This document shows, in pieces, positions 8,419-17,088 of a stretch of 64,000 bases of DNA. Position 1 is the first letter of the stretch. Each line of letters begins with the position of its first letter. The translations under genes were made by a program, and so were the position numbers. Where the stretch lies: the NCBI RefSeq assembly GCF_010974825.1, contig NZ_JAAILA010000007.1, positions 62,001 to 126,000 on the forward strand, in the 5' to 3' direction. The DNA comes from Aeromonas rivipollensis (GTDB lineage: Bacteria > Pseudomonadota > Gammaproteobacteria > Enterobacterales > Aeromonadaceae). The notes below the pieces were generated by a model. That model was not told the DNA's origin and searched no databases. It was given only the letters and a program-made list of their open reading frames with translations.

Positions 8419-9354
8419 TTATTTGACGAAGTCGACACCCAGCTGGATATCGGCCTTCAGGGTAGCCAGCATGCTGTCCATGGACTCTTGCTCGAAGGCG
8501 CTCAGCTTGCCGTAGTCCAGCACGCTCTCGACACCGTTCTTGCCCAGCAGTACCGGCTGCGCGAAGAAGGTGGCGTGCTCGCCATTGCCTTCCACATAGG
8601 CGCACTCGATGACGTTGGCTTCGCCCTGCAGACCCTTGATGAGCGACAGACCGAAACGGCAGGCTGCCTGACCCATGGAGAGAGTGGCAGAACCGCCACC
8701 GGCCTTGGCTTCCACCACTTCGGTACCGGCATTCTGGATGCGCTTGGTCATGGCAGCCGCTTCTTCTGCGGTGAAGCTGGCCCCTTCGATCTGGGACAGC
8801 AGCGGCAGAATGGTCACGCCACTGTGGCCACCGATCACGTTGACGCGGATCTTGTCGATGTTCAGGCCCTTGGCCTCGGCCACGAAGGTCTCGCCACGGA
8901 TGACGTCCAGGGTGGTCACGCCGAACAGGCGACGCTTGTCATAGACACCGGCCTTCTTCAACACTTCGGCGGCGATGGCGACCGTGGTGTTGACCGGGTT
9001 GGTGATGATGCCGATCAGTGCCTTGGGGCAGGTAACGGCACACTTCTCCACCAGGTTCTTGACGATACCGGCGTTGATGTTGAACAGATCGGAACGATCC
9101 ATGCCGGGCTTGCGCGCCACGCCGGCAGAGATCAGCACGACATCGGCGCCGACCAGAGCAGGGCTCGGATCTTCACCGCAGAAACCTTTTACTTTCACGT
9201 CAGTCGGGATATGGCTCAGGTCCGCCGCCACGCCCGGAGTGACCGGGGCAATATCATACAGGCTCAATTCGGAACCGGCAGGCAGGCGATTTTTCAACAG
9301 CAGAGCGAGGGCTTGGCCGATGCCACCGGCGGCACCCAGAACGGCAACTTTCAT
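8419..9354 (-). CDS. mdh: Malate dehydrogenase
   Basis: NAD-dependent malate/oxaloacetate interconversion in the TCA cycle. Starting at [20 protein letters not shown] (supported by GGAG six nt before the ATG) the product has 311 residues, close to the E. coli enzyme. It has the Rossmann glycine motif at the N terminus, [31 protein letters not shown] and the active-site segment [16 protein letters not shown]. In E. coli mdh is adjacent and divergent to argR. Here an arginine transporter operon lies between them. Confidence 0.97.
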   Translation of the reverse strand: MKVAVLGAAGGIGQALALLLKNRLPAGSELSLYDIAPVTPGVAADLSHIPTDVKVKGFCGEDPSPALVGADVVLISAGVARKPGMDRSDLFNINAGIVKNLVEKCAVTCPKALIGIITNPVNTTVAIAAEVLKKAGVYDKRRLFGVTTLDVIRGETFVAEAKGLNIDKIRVNVIGGHSGVTILPLLSQIEGASFTAEEAAAMTKRIQNAGTEVVEAKAGGGSATLSMGQAACRFGLSLIKGLQGEANVIECAYVEGNGEHATFFAQPVLLGKNGVESVLDYGKLSAFEQESMDSMLATLKADIQLGVDFVK

Positions 9355-9484
9355 GATCAACTCCATGTCTAAGCGTAGGTTTAAGGTTGTTTCTAGTTGG
9401 GTTAACGCTGTTTCTTATTGTGCGCCTCACCTTAAAGGATCCCCTGCTAAAAAACAATCTGATAACAGTTGTAATCACGGGTTC

Positions 9485-9500
9485 TGTGAGCCAGGGAACA
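9485..9500. promoter_or_regulatory. Weak CRP-like site upstream of mdh
   Basis: TGTGA-N6-GAACA: one perfect half-site and one three-of-five half-site, about 130 nt upstream of the mdh start in the 242-bp gap between artM and mdh. mdh is CRP/ArcA-regulated in E. coli, which is the only reason to note it. The rest of the gap shows no clear terminator for the art operon. Confidence 0.25.
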
Positions 9501-9596
9501 AGCGGCGACGAAAGCGGAGAGGAATATGCGATAAATGGGAGGAAAGACACAGATTTCCTGTGCTTCCCTCACCATTAAGAGGTAAATACGACTGCT

Positions 9597-10259
9597 TCAG
9601 GACTGGAATGCCAGTGCTCGCTTCTCGCACCAGCGGAAACCAATTGTTAACAAACCATTCATGGTCAGGTAGAGGCCCCCGGCCACGGTGAACACCGCCA
9701 GGGTGTCATAGGTCTGGGCGTTGAGACGCTGGGCCAGCCCCATGATGTCCATGATGGTGATGGTGCTGGCGAGGGAACTGCCCTTGAGCACCAGGATCAC
9801 CTCGTTGGAGTAGGCGGGCACCAACCGACGGGCGGCGTGACGCGCCTTCATCCACAGGGTCTGGCCGGCCGAGAAACCGAGCGCCCGGCAGGCTTCCACC
9901 TCGCCGGCGGGGATGGCATCGAGCGCCCCCTTGAACAGCCGGGTGGAGTAGGCCGCGGTGTTGAAACCGAGCGCCAGCACGGCGCAGAACCAGGGCTGCT
10001 TGAGCAGCGGCCAGAGCGGCCCGGCCTTGAGCCACTCGAACTGACCCGGCCCGTAGTAGATGAGGAAGATCTGGATGAGCAGCGGCGTGCCGGTGAAGAT
10101 CAGTACCCACAGCTGCACCAGCTGGGTCGCCACGGGAATGCGGCGCTCCAGCACCCAGGTCATGCCAGCCGCCAGCAGCACGCCGAGCAGCAGGCTGAGC
10201 GCGGTGAGCTGCAGGGTGATGGCCAGCCCCCCCAGCAGGGTCATCAGGTAATCCTGCAT
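9597..10259 (-). CDS. artM: Arginine ABC transporter permease ArtM
   Basis: Inner-membrane permease subunit of a polar amino acid ABC importer. 220 residues, hydrophobic throughout, with the family segment FNTAAYSTRLFKGALDAIPAGEVEACRALGFS and the EAA loop region leading to SNEVILVLKGSSLASTITIMDIM. It is the last gene of artP-artJ-artQ-artM, separated from artQ by 2 nt. Substrate is assigned from similarity to Art proteins and adjacency to argR with an ARG box. Confidence 0.9.
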   Translation of the reverse strand: MQDYLMTLLGGLAITLQLTALSLLLGVLLAAGMTWVLERRIPVATQLVQLWVLIFTGTPLLIQIFLIYYGPGQFEWLKAGPLWPLLKQPWFCAVLALGFNTAAYSTRLFKGALDAIPAGEVEACRALGFSAGQTLWMKARHAARRLVPAYSNEVILVLKGSSLASTITIMDIMGLAQRLNAQTYDTLAVFTVAGGLYLTMNGLLTIGFRWCEKRALAFQS

Positions 10260-10261
10260 GA

Positions 10262-10912
10262 TCAGCCTCCGTAACGGCGGGTATAGCGGGACGCCTGCTT
10301 CAAGCCAAATTCGCTCACCAGGCTGATGGCCAGGTAGATGAGGGCCGCAGCGGCATACCAGGTGAAGGGTTCATAGGTGCTGGCCGAAGCCATCTGTGCC
10401 TGGCGCATCATCTCGTTCACCCCGATGAGGGAGACCAGGGCAGTGTCCTTGAGCAACACCAGCCACTGGTTGCCGAGCCCCGGCAAGGCATGACGCCAGG
10501 CCTGGGGCAGCACGATGCGAAAGAAGATGTGGCTCTTGCCAAGGCCCAGCGCCAACGCCGCCAGCCGCTGCCCGGCGGGCACCGCATTAAGGGCGGCCCG
10601 CAGGGTCTGGGTGGCGTAACTGGCGAACAGCAGAGAGAGCGCCAGCACGCCGCAGGCGAAGGGGCTGAACTCCACATACTCGCCGGTGATGAGGAAGAGC
10701 ACCTGGGTCGAGCCGAAGTAGATGAACAGCACCACCAGCAGCTCGGGCAAACCACGAATGAGCGTGGTCAGCGTGGCCACAGGCCACACCAGCCAACTGC
10801 GCTTGCTGAGCTCGGCGGCGCTGAACCCCAGCGCAAGCGCCATGCCCCCGACCAGTGATGCCAAGGCCAGCCCCAGGGTCATCCAGGCTGCATCCAACAA
10901 CAGGCTCAGCAT
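10262..10912 (-). CDS. artQ: Arginine ABC transporter permease ArtQ
   Basis: Second permease subunit, 216 residues, pairing with ArtM. It carries TTLIRGLPELLVVLFIYFGS and the cytoplasmic coupling segment ATQTLRAALNAVPAGQRLAALALGLGKS, then WLVLLKDTALVSLIGVNEMMRQAQ, all characteristic of His/Glu/Gln/Arg-type permeases. It lies 3 nt after the artJ stop and 2 nt before artM, so translation is probably coupled across the operon. Confidence 0.9.
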   Translation of the reverse strand: MLSLLLDAAWMTLGLALASLVGGMALALGFSAAELSKRSWLVWPVATLTTLIRGLPELLVVLFIYFGSTQVLFLITGEYVEFSPFACGVLALSLLFASYATQTLRAALNAVPAGQRLAALALGLGKSHIFFRIVLPQAWRHALPGLGNQWLVLLKDTALVSLIGVNEMMRQAQMASASTYEPFTWYAAAALIYLAISLVSEFGLKQASRYTRRYGG

Positions 10913-10915
10913 GGC

Positions 10916-11653
10916 TTACTGCGCGAAGTACTTGTCATAGATCTTCTGATAGGTGCCGTTGGCCTTGATCTCGGCCAGCCCCTTGTTCAGCTGAGTCAGC
11001 AGCTCCTGGTTGCCCTTGGCCACAGCGATGCCAAAGCCGGTACCAAAGTACTTGGCGTCGGTCACAGGCGTGCCGATGACAGCGTACTCCTTGTGCTGCT
11101 TGAGCCAGTCGGCGGCGACGGCGGTGTCGGCGAAGACGCCGTCGGTACGGCCGTTCATCATGTCGAGGAAGGCGCTCTGGTAGCTGGCGTAGGGCACGGT
11201 CAGCAGACCCTTGCTCACCCAGTTGTCCACCAGGTAGGACTGGTGGGAGGTGCCGTTCTGCACGCCGACCGTCTTGTCCACCAGCTCTTCAGGCCCCTTG
11301 AAGGCACCCTTCTTGGCCACGAATACCGCCGAGTTCTCGTAATAGATGTCGGAGAAGTCGACCTGGGCGGCCCGCTCCGGGGTCACGTCCATGGCGGCGA
11401 TGACGGCGTCATAGCGACGGAACTTGAGGCTGGGGATCAGGCTGTCGAAGGCCTGGTTGTGGAAGCTGCACTCCAGCTTGGCCTGCTCGCAGACGGCGCG
11501 GGCCAGATCGATGTCAAAGCCCTGGAATTCGTTCTTGTCATCCAGGTATTCGAACGGCGCATAGGTGGCCTCGGTGGCGAACTTGATCTCCTTGGCCAGC
11601 ACCGAGGTGCTCAGCAGACCCATGGCAGCAACCAGCAACAGACTCTTTTTCAT
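10916..11653 (-). CDS. artJ: Periplasmic arginine-binding protein (ArtJ/ArtI type)
   Basis: Periplasmic solute-binding subunit, 245 residues. A Sec signal peptide MKKSLLLVAAMGLLSTSVLA is followed by the family-3 binding-protein start KEIKFATEATYAPFEYLDD and the FQGFDIDLARAVCEQ signature. VQNGTSHQSYL and FGIAVAKGNQELL are typical of Art proteins. ArtI and ArtJ are not separable by eye. It sits between artP and artQ, so a single receptor appears to feed the transporter. Confidence 0.88.
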   Translation of the reverse strand: MKKSLLLVAAMGLLSTSVLAKEIKFATEATYAPFEYLDDKNEFQGFDIDLARAVCEQAKLECSFHNQAFDSLIPSLKFRRYDAVIAAMDVTPERAAQVDFSDIYYENSAVFVAKKGAFKGPEELVDKTVGVQNGTSHQSYLVDNWVSKGLLTVPYASYQSAFLDMMNGRTDGVFADTAVAADWLKQHKEYAVIGTPVTDAKYFGTGFGIAVAKGNQELLTQLNKGLAEIKANGTYQKIYDKYFAQ

Positions 11654-11677
11654 GACAGCTTCCTTATCGATTCAGTA

Positions 11678-12418
11678 TCAATGCATCAAGAATTCGGCAA
11701 ACCGGCTGGTTTGCGGAGATTGGAAGATGGCGGCGGTGCCGGATTCGATGATCCGCCCCTTCTCCAGATAAATCACCTGACTGGCCACCTTGCGGGCGAA
11801 CTCCACCTCGTGGGTCACCACCACCTGGGTGATGCCGGTCTGGCTCAGGGTGCGGATGATCTCCGCCACCTCTTTGGTTATTTCAGGATCGAGCGCCGCG
11901 GTCGGTTCATCAAACAGCAGCACCTGGGGATCCATCATCAGGGTACGGGCTATGGCCACCCGCTGCTGCTGACCGCCGGAGAGGCGCGCAGGCCAGGCAT
12001 CCCGTTTGTCGGCCAGCTGCAACTGGGCCAACAGGTAGGCGCCCTTCTCGATGGCGGCCTCGCGGCTCATGCCCAGCACCTTGACGGGGGCTTCAATCAG
12101 GTTCTCCATCACGGTGAGATGGGGCCACAGATTGTACTGCTGGAACACCATGCCCACCTTGCGGCGCAAGGCCTGGGCCTGACGGTTGAATTCCGCGGCA
12201 GAGAGGCTGGACGGGAAAGAAAATTCACTGTCAGCAATGCGCAGCACACCCGCATCCGGGGTGTCCAGCAGGTTCATCATCCGCAGCAGCGAACTCTTGC
12301 CCGCACCGCTCGGGCCCAGCAATACCAAGGTCTCGCCGGGTGCGGTCCGGAAGCTGACCTGTTGCAGTACCGGCACCTTGTGCCAGGATTTTTCGATGCC
12401 GATTAATTCGATACCCAT
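11678..12418 (-). CDS. artP: Arginine ABC transporter ATP-binding protein ArtP
   Basis: ATPase subunit of the arginine importer. The ATG at 12418 (MGIELIGIEKSWHK) gives 246 residues. A nine-nt longer opening is possible. Walker A is GPSGAGKSS (~35-43), Q-loop FQQYNLWPHLT, signature LSGGQQQR, Walker B VLLFDEPTAALDPE and switch His in VVTHEVEFA. It is first in the operon and divergent from argR. The intergenic region contains an ARG box, consistent with arginine repression. Confidence 0.92.
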   Translation of the reverse strand: MGIELIGIEKSWHKVPVLQQVSFRTAPGETLVLLGPSGAGKSSLLRMMNLLDTPDAGVLRIADSEFSFPSSLSAAEFNRQAQALRRKVGMVFQQYNLWPHLTVMENLIEAPVKVLGMSREAAIEKGAYLLAQLQLADKRDAWPARLSGGQQQRVAIARTLMMDPQVLLFDEPTAALDPEITKEVAEIIRTLSQTGITQVVVTHEVEFARKVASQVIYLEKGRIIESGTAAIFQSPQTSRFAEFLMH

Positions 12419-12489
12419 ACAGCCCAATTGAATAAGTTTTCAAAATTTCGTCCTGATTCTAGCGCCAGCATAAGTTGATGCAAGCTATA

Positions 12490-12507
12490 TTTGAATCAAT
12501 ATGCAGA
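12490..12507. promoter_or_regulatory. ARG box in the artP-argR intergenic region
   Basis: TT-TGAAT-CAAT-ATGCA-GA fits the 18-bp ArgR operator (TGAAT-N4-ATTCA core) at nine of ten core positions. It is placed where it could repress both artP and argR. A second TGAAT half-site at 12540-12544 lacks a good partner. A box 21 nt upstream, the usual paired spacing, is very degenerate. Confidence 0.6.
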
Positions 12508-12618
12508 ACAAGCGCCGCTTCCTTGCCAAAACAGGCATATGAATGCAAAATAGCAGCGCTGTTCGTATCTGCCGCCTGAGCGTGACAGGCGGTCACCTCC
12601 CTCATTCGTGAGTCCAAG

Positions 12619-13089
12619 ATGAAACATAACGACAAGCAAGAAAAACTGGCCAAGGCCTTTAAAGCCTTGCTGAAAGAGGAGCGATTTGGCTCCCAGGCAG
12701 AGATAGTCACTGCCCTGCAAGAGATGGGCTTTGAGAACATCAACCAGTCCAAGGTCTCGCGCATGCTGAGCCGCTTCGGCGCCGTACGCACCCGCAATGC
12801 CAAGATGGAGATGGTCTACTGTCTGCCGGTGGAGCTGGGTGTGCCCACCACCTCCAGCCCGCTCAAGAATCTGGTACTGGATGTCGACCACAACGGCGCC
12901 CTGGTGGTGATCCACACCAGCCCGGGTGCGGCCCAGCTCATCGCCCGCCTGCTCGACTCCCTCGGCAAGGCCGAAGGTATCCTCGGCACCATAGCCGGTG
13001 ATGACACCATCTTCATCACCCCGACCAGCGACACCGACATCGAAGAGCTCTACCTCTCCGCCCTCGAGCTGTTCGAACAGACCCCCTGA
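12619..13089 (+). CDS. argR: Arginine repressor ArgR
   Basis: Hexameric arginine-dependent repressor of arginine biosynthesis and transport. The 156-residue protein has an N-terminal winged helix with the conserved [20 protein letters not shown], and a C-terminal arginine-binding domain with [16 protein letters not shown] and [11 protein letters not shown]. It is divergent from the art operon across a 200-nt region containing an ARG box. It ends at a strong shared terminator. Confidence 0.97.
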   Translation: MKHNDKQEKLAKAFKALLKEERFGSQAEIVTALQEMGFENINQSKVSRMLSRFGAVRTRNAKMEMVYCLPVELGVPTTSSPLKNLVLDVDHNGALVVIHTSPGAAQLIARLLDSLGKAEGILGTIAGDDTIFITPTSDTDIEELYLSALELFEQTP

Positions 13090-13116
13090 TCGGGTCGCGC
13101 TCGCGCCACCTGAACG

Positions 13117-13145
13117 AAAAATCCCGGCCAAGGCCGGGATTTTTG
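13117..13145. terminator. Bidirectional terminator between argR and the DyP gene
   Basis: Perfect stem AAAAATCCCGGCC / GGCCGGGATTTTT with a 2-3 nt centre, flanked by A- and T-runs, between convergent genes. Confidence 0.92.
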
Positions 13146-13167
13146 TTTCTGCGCGTTCGGCAAGTCG

Positions 13168-14073
13168 TTACTTACCCTGGGCGACCATAAAATCGATGGA
13201 GGGGGCGAAGAAGGCGGCCCCTGTCACCGCCCTGGTGAAGCGCAGCAGGTGATCGAAGTGGCTGCCCTCCCCCTTGTACATGCTGGCCAGCATGGCATTG
13301 AAGTGCTGCGGGGTGCGGCAGCAGGAGATGAAGTAGAGCCCCTGCTCGGTCATGGTGCCCCAGGGCATGCTCTGGCGCAGTATCTCCATGGACTCCCCCT
13401 TCGGGGTCTTGAGGTTGACCCGCTTGATGTGGGAGGTCAGCGGCTTGTCGGCCGACTCGTACTCGATGTTGTCCGCCTTGGTACGGCCAATGATGTCTTC
13501 CTGCTCCTTCAGGGCCAGCTTCTCCCAGTCGCTCATGGCATGCACCCAGCGCTGGACATGGACATAGGATCCGCCGGCAAACTCGCCCCCCTCCAGCAGT
13601 GCCACCTCGGCCCTGTGCTCATCCTGGGGGTTCTCGGTGCCGTCGACGAAACCGGTCAGATCCCGGCAGTCCAGATTGCGGAAACCACGCACCTCTTCGG
13701 CCAGCTCCACCAGTCCGGTCAGCAGCGCCATCACCCGCTGCCCGGCGTGATGGAGCACGTCGACCCGATCGGCACGCAGTTGCACGAAGAGATCGAACGG
13801 GGTATTCGGGGCCTCCTGGCCGTTGGCAGACTGCGCCATAAAACCACGGAACTGGGGCGGACGGGCGGCAGGGTAGATGGCATCCCAGCCCTCGGCGCCG
13901 ACGGCGACCAGACCGCTGAAACCGGCGTCGGGGAAATCGGCACTCACCGCATCCCACAGAACCGGCAGCTTGGCCAGACGGGCCGCCAGCTCGGCACCGT
14001 CACTGGTGCGATTGAACATCAGATAGAGGACATGCAGATTCGGCTCTGCGCAGATCCCGGCTTGGGCTTTCAT
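13168..14073 (-). CDS. Dye-decolourising (DyP-type) haem peroxidase, YfeX-like
   Basis: Cytoplasmic DyP-family haem peroxidase. The ATG at 14073 is preceded by GGAGAG and gives 301 residues. An ATG 18 nt upstream has no ribosome-binding site. The GxxDG catalytic motif is present as GFVDGTENP, followed by GGSYVHVQRWVHAMSDW with the proximal-histidine region, EDIIGRTKADNIE and SHIKRVN. No Tat or Sec signal is seen. It is transcribed alone, next to the iron transporter, which may be coincidental or reflect haem/iron biology. Confidence 0.88.
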   Translation of the reverse strand: MKAQAGICAEPNLHVLYLMFNRTSDGAELAARLAKLPVLWDAVSADFPDAGFSGLVAVGAEGWDAIYPAARPPQFRGFMAQSANGQEAPNTPFDLFVQLRADRVDVLHHAGQRVMALLTGLVELAEEVRGFRNLDCRDLTGFVDGTENPQDEHRAEVALLEGGEFAGGSYVHVQRWVHAMSDWEKLALKEQEDIIGRTKADNIEYESADKPLTSHIKRVNLKTPKGESMEILRQSMPWGTMTEQGLYFISCCRTPQHFNAMLASMYKGEGSHFDHLLRFTRAVTGAAFFAPSIDFMVAQGK

Positions 14074-14154
14074 TTCTCTCTCCAAAGACATTGGCTATGG
14101 GCGTGGCGCGATTATAAACCGGAACCGGGTCAATTCCTTGATTTCACATCACTA

Positions 14155-15189
14155 TCAGGGCATCTGTTCGAACAGCACCAGGGCATGGGGGGCCACGGTC
14201 ACCCGCGCCCTCTCCCCTTCGAGAGGCTCCCCTATGCTGGCCTCCAGCACCTGACCTGCACACTCCACCAACACCCGGCAGTGATGGCCGAGGAACTGCT
14301 GCTCCCGCACCAGCAAGTCGCCGTCAGCGGCGGCTGCCAACGCCAACTGCTGGGGCCTGAGCATCAGCTGCAGCCGCTCTCCGGGGACGCGACCGTGCGG
14401 CTCATGGCCACAGATGACCCCGAGCGCTGTCTGCACGCAGTGGCTGTCCACCACCTCGGCCGCCAGATAGTTGACCCCGCCGAGAAATTCCGCCACGAAG
14501 CGGTTCTCGGGGCGGCGATAGAGCTGCTCCGGCTGGCCCACCTGCTCGATATGACCGGCCCGGAACAGCGCCAGCCGATCGGCGAAGGCGAACGCCTCCT
14601 CCTTGCTGTGGCTGACGAAGATGGCGCCGATTCCCTGACGCTTGAGCAGGGCGCGGATCTCGAGGATCAGCTTCATTCTCACCTGGGTATCAATGTTGGA
14701 GAAGGGCTCGTCCAGCAGCATCAACTTGGGCTTGCAGACCAAAGCGCGAGCGATGGCAACCCGCTGCTGCTGGCCACCGGAGAGCTGATGGGGATAGCGA
14801 TCCCCCAGCCCCTGCAGGTTGACCAGGGTCAGCGCCTCGTCGATCTGCTGCTGGCGGCTGTCGCGAGGCACCCGAGTCAGCCCGAAGCCGATGTTCTCGG
14901 CCACCGTCAGGTGGGGGAAGAGGGCGTAATCCTGAAAGATCATGCCGATGTGGCGGCGCTCAGGCGACACAGTCACACCGGGCCCATCCAGCAGGGTCTC
15001 GCCGAGACGAATGCTGCCTTCCGCCAGCGGCAGCAGGCCGGCGACGGCCTTGAGCAGCGTGGTCTTGCCACAGCCGCTCGCCCCGAGCAGGCAGACAATC
15101 TCGTTGTCGGCCACCGTCAGGGAGAGCTGTTCCAGCACGTTCTGGCCGTTGTAACGGCAGCTTACCTTCTCTACTTGCAAGCAAGACAC
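14155..15189 (-). CDS. fbpC: Ferric iron ABC transporter ATP-binding protein FbpC
   Basis: ATPase of the FbpABC Fe3+ importer, 344 residues. The GTG start is preceded by GAGAGGAA. Walker [11 protein letters not shown]-loop [11 protein letters not shown], signature LSGGQQQR, Walker [13 protein letters not shown] and H-loop FVSHSKEEA are in order, then a C-terminal TOBE-like domain. It is the last gene of fbpABC. Its first ~100 bp and ribosome-binding site are duplicated immediately upstream, leaving a short frame that ends 19 nt inside fbpC. Confidence 0.93.
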   Translation of the reverse strand: MSCLQVEKVSCRYNGQNVLEQLSLTVADNEIVCLLGASGCGKTTLLKAVAGLLPLAEGSIRLGETLLDGPGVTVSPERRHIGMIFQDYALFPHLTVAENIGFGLTRVPRDSRQQQIDEALTLVNLQGLGDRYPHQLSGGQQQRVAIARALVCKPKLMLLDEPFSNIDTQVRMKLILEIRALLKRQGIGAIFVSHSKEEAFAFADRLALFRAGHIEQVGQPEQLYRRPENRFVAEFLGGVNYLAAEVVDSHCVQTALGVICGHEPHGRVPGERLQLMLRPQQLALAAAADGDLLVREQQFLGHHCRVLVECAGQVLEASIGEPLEGERARVTVAPHALVLFEQMP

Positions 15190-15358
15190 GACTCGGTTCC
15201 TCTCGTGTTAAATTCAGCGCAGCCACTCGCTACCAAGCTCAGGCAGACGATCCCGTTGTCGGCCACCGTCAGGGAGAGCTGCTCCAGCACGTTCTGGCCG
15301 TTGTAACGGCAGCTTACCTTCTCTACTTGCAAGCAAGACAAGACAGACTTCCTCTCGT
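15090..15358. repeat. Tandem duplication of the fbpC 5' end
   Basis: Copies 15090-15206 (the authentic gene start) and 15242-15358 (extra copy) are offset by exactly 152 bp and differ at about 8 of 117 positions. The unit covers the ribosome-binding site, the start codon and the first ~33 codons. A weaker match continues through the Walker A glycines. Differences cluster around the start-codon spacer. Confidence 0.95.
15171..15341 (-). pseudogene. Truncated upstream copy of fbpC (56-codon open frame)
   Basis: The extra copy has its own AGAGGAA and a TTG at the position of the fbpC GTG. It encodes [15 protein letters not shown]...VADNGIVC, nearly identical to the FbpC N terminus, then LSLVASGC in place of [10 protein letters not shown]. 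It loses the Walker A lysine, leaves the homology, and stops at TAG 19 nt inside fbpC in another frame. A longer reading from an ATG at 15407 is possible. No ATPase activity can be expected. It may be an inert remnant or act as a translationally coupled leader. Confidence 0.7.
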
Positions 15359-15423
15359 TTCTGGCGGTGCGCTGCCTTTCGGTCAAGCACACCGCATGCA
15401 ATTTCATTGGCCGACGTGGCGAC

Positions 15424-17049
15424 TCAATGCCCCGGGCTGTCCAGGCTGCGGTTGACCCAGATAAGCGGCACCAGCCCCACCAGCACTATGACGATGGCGC
15501 CGAGCGCCCCCCGCTCCAGCATCTCGTCCGAGACGAACTGGTAGACGTGGGTGGCCAGGGTCTCAAAGTTGAACGGCCGCAGCAGCAAAGCCGCGGGCAG
15601 CTCCTTCATGGATTCGATGAACACCAGCATGGCACCGGCAAAGAGGCCGCGTCGCACCAGGGGCAGATGCACCCGGCGCAGCATGCCCCCCGTCCCCTGC
15701 CCCAGGGAGCGGGCCGCCATGTCAAGGCTGGGGGAGATCTTGCCCATGCTGCTCTCCACCGAGCCGATGGCGATGGCCACGAAGCGCACCAGGTAGCCAA
15801 ATACGATGGCGGTGAGGGTGCCGGTCAGCAGCAGGCCGGGCCCCTGCATTCCGAGCCACTCGGCCAGATCGTTGAGACCAAAATCGAGCGCCGTCAGCGG
15901 CACCAGCACCCCGATGGCCAGCACTGTGCCCGGCATGGCATAGCCGGTAGCGGCGATGCGCAGAGGCAGCAGGCTGCGGGTGCCGCCATCGAGGCGGCGG
16001 AAGAAGCCGAGCAACAGGGCTATGGCCATGGCGAGCAGGGCAGTCAGGGCCGAGATGAGCAGACTGTTGCCAGCGAAACGCACGAACTCCGGCGTCCACG
16101 ACAACTCGAAGTAGCGCACCCCGTAGTCCAGCAGGATCACGAACGGCAGGCCGAAACCGGCCAGCACCAGCCCCCAGCACCAGAGCCCGGCCAGCAGACG
16201 GCTCGCCCCCTTGAGGGGGTAGCGCAGGGGCTGCTCATGGCCCATGGATTTCTGGAACACCTGCTGGCGCTGACGGGAGCGGCGCTCCAGGGCGATCAGC
16301 AGCACCACAGCCAGCAACATCAGGCAGGAGAGTCGTGCGGCTGTGGCCAGGCTGCCATAGCCGAGCCAGGTGTCGTAAATGGCCGTCGTCAGGGTGTTGA
16401 TGGCAAAGAAGTGGACTGTGGCGAAGTCCGCCAGTGTCTCCATGGCCACCAGCGACGCCCCCACCATGATGGCAGGACGGGCCAGGGGTAGGCTGAGGCG
16501 ACGAAAGCTCTGCCAGGGGGTGCAACCGAGCAATCGGCTGGAGTGGATCAGGCTGACCGACTGCTCCAGGAAGGAGGCGCGCGCCAGCAGATAGACATAG
16601 GGGAAGAGCACCAGCGCCAGCACCCAGGCGGCACCGCCGAGGGAGCGGATGGCCGGGAACCAGTAATCGGCCGGGCTTTGCCAGTCAAACAGGGATCTCA
16701 GCCCCGCCTGCAGCGGGCCCGAGTAGTCAAGCAGGTCGGTATAGACGTAAGCCACTATGTAGGAGGGCATGGCCATGGGCAGCATCAGCGCCCACTGCAG
16801 GGCGCGGCGCCCCGGCACCTGGCACATGGCGACCAGCCAGGCGGTAGGCACCCCGAACAGCAGGCTGAGCAGCACTACCCACAGCACCAGCCCTGAGGTG
16901 TTGCCAAGGTAATCGAGCAGCACCGTATCGGCGAGGTGGCGAAACAGGTCTCCGTCTGCCGAGAAGGCAGAGAAGATGAGGGCAAGCACCGGCAAACCCA
17001 GCAGCAGGGCGGTGGCCCAGCTGCCGGCAATCCATCCAAAATTTTTCAT
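15424..17049 (-). CDS. fbpB: Ferric iron ABC transporter permease FbpB
   Basis: Fused double permease of the Fe3+ importer, 541 residues. Each half carries a binding-protein-dependent transport domain: GVPTAWLVAMCQVPGRRALQWALMLPMAMPSYIVAYVY early and GYAMPGTVLAIGVLVPL with SLDMAARSLGQGTGGMLRRVHLPLVRRG late. The N-terminal half also has SRLLGCTPWQSFRRLSLPLARPAI. It follows fbpA after a 39-nt gap that holds a stable hairpin. Confidence 0.93.
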   Translation of the reverse strand: MKNFGWIAGSWATALLLGLPVLALIFSAFSADGDLFRHLADTVLLDYLGNTSGLVLWVVLLSLLFGVPTAWLVAMCQVPGRRALQWALMLPMAMPSYIVAYVYTDLLDYSGPLQAGLRSLFDWQSPADYWFPAIRSLGGAAWVLALVLFPYVYLLARASFLEQSVSLIHSSRLLGCTPWQSFRRLSLPLARPAIMVGASLVAMETLADFATVHFFAINTLTTAIYDTWLGYGSLATAARLSCLMLLAVVLLIALERRSRQRQQVFQKSMGHEQPLRYPLKGASRLLAGLWCWGLVLAGFGLPFVILLDYGVRYFELSWTPEFVRFAGNSLLISALTALLAMAIALLLGFFRRLDGGTRSLLPLRIAATGYAMPGTVLAIGVLVPLTALDFGLNDLAEWLGMQGPGLLLTGTLTAIVFGYLVRFVAIAIGSVESSMGKISPSLDMAARSLGQGTGGMLRRVHLPLVRRGLFAGAMLVFIESMKELPAALLLRPFNFETLATHVYQFVSDEMLERGALGAIVIVLVGLVPLIWVNRSLDSPGH

Positions 17050-17064
17050 GAGACCACAGCGATT

Positions 17065-17085
17065 GATGGGGCCTTAGGCCCCATC
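17065..17085 (-). other. Intercistronic hairpin between fbpA and fbpB
   Basis: Nine-base-pair stem GATGGGGCC / GGCCCCATC with a 3-nt loop lies directly after the fbpA stop. It has no T-run. Such hairpins commonly stabilise or attenuate downstream of binding-protein genes, so that the receptor outnumbers the permease. That role here is inferred. Confidence 0.7.
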
Positions 17086-17088
17086 TGA

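Noticed and set aside
13249..15306. Very long open frame on the plus strand (about 685 codons) antisense to the DyP and fbpC genes
   Set aside because: High-GC genes leave antisense frames free of stops. The translation is low-complexity (His, Gln, Gly, Leu rich), spans two real genes and an intergenic gap, and has no recognisable domain.
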